This document shows, in pieces, positions 58,645-64,000 of a DNA stretch of 64,000 nucleotides. Source of the DNA: Ryuthela nishihirai (taxonomy: Eukaryota > Arthropoda > Arachnida > Araneae > Heptathelidae); assembly GCA_038380435.1 (NCBI GenBank), contig JAWZYU010000007.1:26453001-26517000 (forward strand), read 5' to 3'. The first letter of the stretch is position 1; each line of letters begins with the position of its first letter. Below the pieces are notes generated by a model. The model had not been told where the DNA came from, made no database searches, and worked only from the letters and a program-made list of their open reading frames with translations. Both the position numbers and the translations under genes were made by a program.

Positions 58645-59012
58645 GAGGAGGGGTGGCTCAGTCTGTAGCGCGCCAGACTCGTGATCTGCAGTTCCCAGGA
58701 TTGAGTCCCAGCTGGGTCAGGGTTGAGATTTATCTCCGCAGATTTCACCCCGCCCTGCCCACGGTCAATAGGGAACACCGGTGGGCTTGAAAAGGCCGCT
58801 GTCCGTCGGATGGGACGTTAAGCCATGCCACTGTGTGCGAGAGAGACAAACTCTGTGCCCGTTAAAGAACACGTTGGTGGCCTTGAACAACATTTGTTCC
58901 AGTGGGTCCCCTCCCCCAACCTTTTCTGAGCCTTCGGGGTTCTTGTGACCCAGGCCATTTATCCCATGGTGTGCAAAAAAAGTGCCGCTCAGAACTAAAA
59001 CAACCCAACCAG
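58645..59012 (+). mobile_element. SINE-A copy
   Basis: Head GAGGGGTGGCTCAGTCTGTA, B box region AGGATTGAGTCCC, body with a ~20-bp deletion in the TAAAGAACACG...GCCTTGA part, tail AAGTGCCGCTCAGAACTAAA ACAACCCAACC. Confidence 0.92.
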
Positions 59013-59384
59013 CGACTTACAGGTGAGATTTGGCTCAATTTTTCAATCCCGCGCCCGTCCGAGACCCAAGTCTGAATCCACCCGAGCTCGTACCATTTTG
59101 ACAATTGTTGAGCCCGAGCTCCATTTCGTAAAAACGTTCGATATCGCATCATAAAATATGAATACAGAAATGCATGTCGCTAATTATTTATTTTATTTTT
59201 ATATTATTAATAACAATAATTTTTTGACAAAATTAAAATGTCATTGATATTTGTAATGAAAAATATTACAAATAATAGTAGAAATAATAATGAAAATATA
59301 GGTAACATCATTATAAACGCAAAGAGTCATTCATTTATTAAAGCTAGAGATTGGTGCTTGCTTTTATTTACTGAAGGCTAGGGG

Positions 59385-59777
59385 TTGTTGGGTTGGGTTG
59401 TTTTACCTCTGAGCGGCACTTTTTAGCACACCATGGGCTAAATGGCCAGGTCACACGGACCCCGAAGGCTCAGAGAAAGTTGGGGAATGGGGACCCACTG
59501 GAACAGCTGTTGGGAGACAGATGGCAGCCTCCCGTCAAGGCCATCCAGAGTGTTCTTTAACGTGCACAGGATATGACTCTCCCGCACACGGCACCACGGC
59601 TTAACGTCCCATCTGACGGACGGCGTCCTTTCCAAGTCCATCGGTGCCCCCTACTGACCGTGGACAGGGCGGAGAATTTTTCGGAGATAAATCTCAACGC
59701 TGACCCAACTGGGACTCGAACCTGGGAACTACAGATTACGAGCCTGGCGCGCTACCGACTGAGCCACCCCCGCCCCA
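59385..59777 (-). mobile_element. SINE-A copy
   Basis: Minus strand, full length. Target duplication AAGGCTAGGGG (59374-59384) and AAGGCAAGGGG (59778-59788), 10 of 11 identical. Inserted at the very end of an hAT MITE. Confidence 0.93.
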
Positions 59778-59788
59778 AAGGCAAGGGG

Positions 59789-60113
59789 AATATAGGAAGG
59801 GGCAAGAGGGCCATGCTCTCTCACCCTCTTTCCGAATTCTAATAATGGTAAGAAGAAAAGGCAAAAAATGATGAAATATTGATATTTCATGTATTTTTCA
59901 AGAACTTTTTCTAAAGACCTGATAAACGGAAGGTGAAATGTTATACTGCATTAAAAAGCCAGTCTCCCCCAAAAATCACTTCGTCCGCTCCATATTGAAG
60001 AGTTCTACCCTGAAGAAGCATTCGTTTGTGTGTGTGTGTGTTATTTTTTTTCCGGCTCGATTGTGTTTCTTGTCTCCCTCTCGTGATTTTTTTCCTAGAT
60101 CCGGGCCTGCTAA
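59789..60113 (-). mobile_element. CAGGCCCGGATCTAG-type hAT MITE, copy 5
   Basis: Minus strand: the left part has GGGGCAAGAGGGCCATGC, and the right end is TAGATCCGGGCCTG at about 60113, followed by CTAAAGAC. CTGAAGGC at 59371-59378 may be the worn partner of that 8-bp duplication. A ~52-bp foreign segment at 59971-60022 and a GT run lie inside. Confidence 0.75.
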
Positions 60114-60374
60114 AGACCGATTAAAAGGTTGAAAATGCCATCAAAATATATTATATACTTTTACTTATTTTTACACAATAGCAAGAAATATTTGTATTTT
60201 AAATTTCCTGAGTCCTAGCTCGGGCGGACTCCAGTTCAGCCCCATAAAACCACGATCACATCTCTAACAACGGCATTAAACTAGATCTCATATTCACGTA
60301 AAAACTTCAAACCGACGGAAATTCTCTAGAAATTGTAGCATAGTAGAACAGTTGTAATCGAACACCCGTCTTTC

Positions 60375-60670
60375 GAGATATCGATAGTCATAATATTTGT
60401 TAATCGAAAACAGGTTTTCTCTAATATTGATTATCAGAAATCGATTGCAAAAATTTTAATAATCGGAGAGCTGCTTCTCCAAAATATCGATTTTCTAAAA
60501 ATCAGTTTATTCGTAAAAAGAACTGTCGAAATACTGATTATCTTAATATCGGTTTTTCGAAAACTGGTTGTTCAATGTATTAAATTATCTGAAACAGATT
60601 ATGCAAAATATTAGAAATACGAAAACTGCTTTTCCGAAATATCGATTATATGAAAACCGGTTATCGTACT
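60375..60670. repeat. Degenerate ATATCGATT/GAAAACCGG repeat
   Basis: Short words of the form TTCGAAAAC(T/C)GG, CCGAAATATCGATTAT and AATCGGTTTT recur with a loose 35-40-bp spacing. Likely an old simple tandem repeat. Confidence 0.6.
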
Positions 60671-60842
60671 CGTTAGTGTGTCAATTATGGTTGATTGGGT
60701 GGTTGGGGGGGGGGGGGGAATTTAATGACTCAAGCAAACTAAAGTTACATCGCACGAAAATATGTTAAAAGGAATAGAAGGCATCGAACCTACAATCCAG
60801 GCTTGGAAATTTTTAAAATACTTCCCCGTTCTTGACGACGGC

Positions 60843-61236
60843 TGGGTTGGGTTGGGTTGTTTTACCTCTGAGCGGCACTTTTTTGCACACAATGGGCTAA
60901 ATGGCCAGGTCACATGGACCCCGAAGGCTCAGAGAAGGTTGGGGGAGGGGACCCACTGGAACAGCTGTTGGGAGACAGATGGTAGCCTCCCGTCAAGGCC
61001 ATCCAGCGTGTTCTTTAACGTGCACAGGGTATGGCTCTCCCGCACACGGGGCCACGGCTTAACGTCCCATCCGACGGACGGCGGCCTTTCCAAGCCCATC
61101 GGTGTCCCCTACTGACCGTGGGCAGGGCGGGGAATTTTGCGGAGAATAAATCTCAACGCTGACCCAGCTGGGACTCGAACCTGGGAACTACAGATTACGA
61201 GCCTGGCGCGCTACCGACTGAGCCACCCCCGCCCCC
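60843..61236 (-). mobile_element. SINE-A copy, young-looking
   Basis: Minus strand and near-consensus. The 12-bp duplication CTTGACGACGGC is perfect (60831-60842 and 61237-61248). Confidence 0.96.
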
Positions 61237-61401
61237 CTTGACGACGGCGGCGAAATATTTAACCTGTCCTCCAAAAATTCTTGTTCTGTTCATAAAACCA
61301 ATAAATTCACCTATATTGGAGAACTAAAGTGCAATCTGGTTCGACATCTGTAGCCCATGACTGCTTGAGGATGATGATGATGATGATATAACACTATCTT
61401 T

Positions 61402-61845
61402 TTATACTATACTTATTAACAAAATACATAAAATCTGCTCAAACGTTTTTCCTGTTAAATCATTTAAATAGCAATGCAACTTAAATTGTGTACTGATATG
61501 AAGGGCGTTCAAAACGTTCTGGAGATGCATCTGTAGAATAAAAACCATTGTACTGACCTCAACAAAGCTTTTACTGTCCTTCAACGTACTCTCCTCCAGC
61601 ATCTATGCAAAGTTGCAAACGTCTAAGGCAATCCTTGAAAAAAGGTTTCCCAGCAAGTTACTCTAAATTTTTGCAAACAACCAAAAGTTTCATGGTTCAA
61701 GATCGGTTGAATATGCAGGATGGAGTAGCTGTTTGAATTTTTCCTGTTCCAGATAGGCCGTAACTTGCCGGGTTTGTGAGCACTGTCATTGTCATGAAGG
61801 AGAACCCTTGACACGCCTATTGAAAGAGCAGCGTCCAACAATAGG
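61402..61845 (-). pseudogene. Mariner-like transposase fossil (C-terminal part)
   Basis: Minus strand: RVLLHDNDSAHKPGKLRPIW is the second catalytic aspartate block of mariner-type (DD34D) transposases. After frameshifts, DCLRRLQLCIDAGGEYVEG matches their conserved C-terminal end. The middle, with the third D, is scrambled. There is no N-terminal part upstream because the strand runs into an inverted duplication at 61839. Confidence 0.65.
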
Positions 61846-61898
61846 CGTTCAAGGGTTCTCCTTCAACAATGCCAGTGCTCACAAACCTGGCAAGTTAC
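61760..61898. repeat. Inverted duplication forming a ~60-bp stem
   Basis: GTAACTTGCCGGGTTTGTGA at 61760 is reverse-complemented at 61839-61898 (CAATAGGCGTTCAAGGGTTC ... CAAGTTAC) around a ~16-base loop. It duplicates the HDN-coding piece of the mariner fossil in opposite orientation. Confidence 0.88.
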
Positions 61899-61950
61899 CA
61901 TTTTGGGTAAATCAATGTTGGTATACTATTCGGTATTCAAGCAAATCATT

Positions 61951-62044
61951 TTCTCTCCTTCCCTGAGCTCTCCGTCTCCTTGTAACCTCGTCATTTAACC
62001 CGCTATGTGCAAAACCTTGCTGCTCAGAGATAAAACAACCCAAT
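61951..62044 (+). mobile_element. SINE-A 3' fragment
   Basis: CTCTCCTTCCCTGAGC, TTGTAACCTCGTCATTTAAC, CTGCTCAGAGATAAAACAAC, CCAATC. Diverged tail only. Confidence 0.7.
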
Positions 62045-62286
62045 CTCAAAAATTGCAAGCTTGTTATACCATTTCGCTCTTTGATTTAAGTTCGTAAATA
62101 TCCACTTTACCTCCTTAACCATAATTTCCTGATCCATGATATATATTAATTATATTCATCAATAGGATGAGTTCCTACTTCAGCATCAATCCAATGATTC
62201 ATAGCCACAATTGTTTGAAAATTATCCAATGGTATAACATTCAAATTTATATCATAGTCTACGTTTCTTGTCCAACCAAATATGAG

Positions 62287-62682
62287 TTGGGCCTTTTACC
62301 TCTCAGCGGCATTTAATTTTTCGGCACGCAATTAGCCGAATGACCAGTTTACAAGAACCTCACAGTCTCAGAGTAATCTAGGAATTTGACAGCTGTTAGG
62401 AGATCGATGGAATCCTGCAATGTGTTTTTTAAAAATAGTGTTTTTAAATGGCACAGGGTGTGATTCTCCTAAACATAGAGCCACGGCTTAACGGAGACCT
62501 TTCCATAGAGCCACGGCTCCTACAGACGGAGACCTTTCCAAGCCAAACGGTGTCCTTTCTCACCGAGGGAAGAACGGAGGTTAGCGGAAAAAGTTATCAA
62601 CCCTGATCCAGTTGGGCCTCAAACCTGGGAAGGGCAGATTACGTGTTTAGCGCGCTAGCGACTAAACCAACCCCTCCTCATA
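62287..62682 (-). mobile_element. SINE-A copy, old, with internal duplication
   Basis: Minus strand: GGCCTTTTACCTCTCAGCGG to the head complement GCGCTAGCGACTAAACCAAC. GAGACCTTTCCATAGAGCC and GGAGACCTTTCCAAGCC show a local duplication of the CACGGCT-GGAGACC segment. High divergence. Confidence 0.8.
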
Positions 62683-62939
62683 AAGGGGTGTAGAGTGGAT
62701 TAATCAGAAATCCGTACCCAATGTTATAAAACAAAATAAATCGTTTCTCTTCTGTACGCTGAAAACAACAATACCATTTGTTTCCCTTCAAAAATGTTTA
62801 TTGAGAATAAGTGTTTAGCCTGTTCTGAAAACATCATTAAATAGACTTCTTTTTTTTCTGGTGTATCCAGATGTAGGTATATTTCTAACTGGTCACTCCG
62901 ACCCCTGTTTCACCCTGAATGTGACACCTGATCTAAAAC

Positions 62940-63480
62940 TTCCACTTATTTCTGAGTTGTATTGCCCGAAATAGCCCTCTTCCCCAATTTTTTGCTCTCC
63001 AGCACCGGTATATCGAATTTGACCTTTGACCTTAAAGGACCCATTGCATATAAAATTTGATACAATATCTGAGATCTATAACTCAAAATACCCCCAGGAA
63101 CCAATGTGTAGCCCACTAACACTGGTAGATCGATATTTAACATTTGACTCAAAGGATTCATCGCATCCAAAACTTTGCATCATTTCCCAGATCTACAACT
63201 CAAATTACCCCCACGTACCCAATTTTTAGCGCTCTAGCAGCGATAGATCTTAATTTGATCTTTGACTCAAAAGGACTCTTGGAATCCAAGATTCCGTAAC
63301 GTTTTCGAGACCTACAACCCAAAATACCCCAAGACACCAATTTTCACTTTTCTAACATTAGTAGATCATGGTTTGACCTCTATTTGACCTTGATGGACAT
63401 GTCGGAGATCAAACTTGATATTTTTCCCGTGATCTAAGATCCGGATTACGCCTAGGTGCAAATTTTCAGAGCTCTACCAT
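62940..63480 (+). repeat. ~120-bp tandem repeat, about four units
   Basis: Each unit has TTTGACC/TTTGACTCAAAGG, then CCATTGCAT(A/C)(T/C)AAAA, GAGATCTATAACTCAAAAT, ACCCCC and a GTAGATC block. The same unit occurs inverted at 40150-40430. Confidence 0.85.
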
Positions 63481-63548
63481 TTTTGCATAATAGTTAGAAT
63501 TTACCTGATTCCCTCTCAGTCAGTCACCCACAATCATCTATACATATA

Positions 63549-64000
63549 CAGGGTGAATCTGAAAAAGTGGGCAAAACTTTACGGGCTGGTAGAACGCAGC
63601 TATACGAGCAATATTCGTCATAGAAAGTATGGGCGGAACGCAAACGGCGAGCCGCTAGGTGGCGTTGGAAATGGTATAAAAGGGTCAGTCCTTGCACCCA
63701 ACGGCATTTCTACCGTGGATTGCCGAGAGGATGGCTGGTTATACTAACCACGAAATGACGGATATGCCCTTGAAAAGCCTAATCTACGAGTGCCCCATTG
63801 AAACCGATATGGATCTAGTCGCCAGAATCGCCGTTGTTGCCGGCGATATTCGGGAAATGCCTGGTGTCTTCGCAAATGTGCGTCGGTTCCTATCCCGCAG
63901 GTGTGAAGCCTGCATTACAGCTGGCGGCAGCTCTTTTGAGCAATTTCTTTGAGCATGTACCTCAATTACATTCCTGTTAATAAAATGTTTTCTGAAGTAT
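63549..64000 (+). mobile_element. CAGGGTG-ended element, partial at the window edge
   Basis: Starts CAGGGTGAATCTGAAAAAGT after TA (63547-63548) and shares AATATTCGTCATAGAAAGTA and GGCGGAACGCAAACG with the TIR of 48290-49258. The right end lies beyond the window. Confidence 0.8.
63731..63952 (+). pseudogene. DUF4817-like N-terminus joined to a transposase C-terminus, second copy
   Basis: The ATG at 63731 reads MAGYTNHEMTDMPLKSLIYE, matching the opening of the DUF4817-type domain, and ends VRRFLSRRCEACITAGGSSF EQFL, matching the usual (C..CI..GG..FEHLL) end. Only about 73 codons lie between start and stop, so the DDE core is deleted, yet the frame is open throughout. An in-frame ATG or TTG further upstream (63692) is possible but falls before the domain. 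The short open frame could still be translated. Confidence 0.75.

Overview
The window is animal nuclear DNA, AT-rich and gene-poor. It carries introns, tRNA-derived SINEs, several classes of DNA transposon, LINE fragments, minisatellites and one long satellite. I see no bacterial-type operons, CRISPR arrays or rRNA. The only convincing host gene is a peptide-receptor GPCR of the arthropod AKH/corazonin/ACP/GnRH-receptor family. Together with the repeat types this points to an arthropod, plausibly an arachnid such as a spider; that assignment is inference from memory and not proven by the sequence.

Layout. Bases 1-2.9 kb hold a broken non-LTR retrotransposon endonuclease on the minus strand. 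Two plus-strand exons of the GPCR lie at 2971-3175 (extracellular loop 2, TM5 and the start of intracellular loop 3) and 20053-20690 (end of loop 3, TM6, TM7, C-tail, stop). They are joined by a phase-1 intron of about 16.9 kb. The upstream exons (TM1-TM4) must lie outside the window. The intron holds a ~29-bp minisatellite (3.9-4.9 kb), a dimeric repeat (5.6 kb), an hAT-like MITE (8.2 kb), a 187-bp satellite of 18 copies enclosed by inverted repeats (10.2-13.9 kb), a 43-bp minisatellite (17.2-18.0 kb), SINEs and a palindromic element (19.6 kb).

From 20.7 kb on there is no intact gene. This half is layered mobile DNA: a Tigger/pogo element with TIRs and TA duplications (24.8-26.6 kb); a decayed multicopy ORF family (27.2-29.2 kb) with a second fossil copy at 56.1 kb; palindromic TA-flanked MITEs (29.7, 41.3 and 52.4 kb); LINE reverse-transcriptase debris (31.8 kb); two Tc1-like transposase fossils (41.5-42.5 and 46.6-48.2 kb); a mariner-like fossil (61.4-61.8 kb); and two internally deleted CAGGGTG-ended elements with a DUF4817-like N-terminus (48.3 and 63.5 kb). 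There is also an hAT-type MITE family with 8-bp target duplications and two abundant tRNA-headed SINE families. SINE-A is ~390 bp with an (AACCC) tail. SINE-B is ~190 bp, ends in GAGGGGGTATTT, and is often nested with SINE-A.

Several insertions are nested and their order can be read from target-site duplications, e.g. SINE-A inside Tc1, SINE-A and a MITE inside one SINE-B, and SINE-B inside an hAT MITE. The most unusual structures are the satellite that appears to have grown out of one arm of an inverted-repeat element, and a ~527-bp palindrome carrying two tRNA-like promoter heads that face outward.
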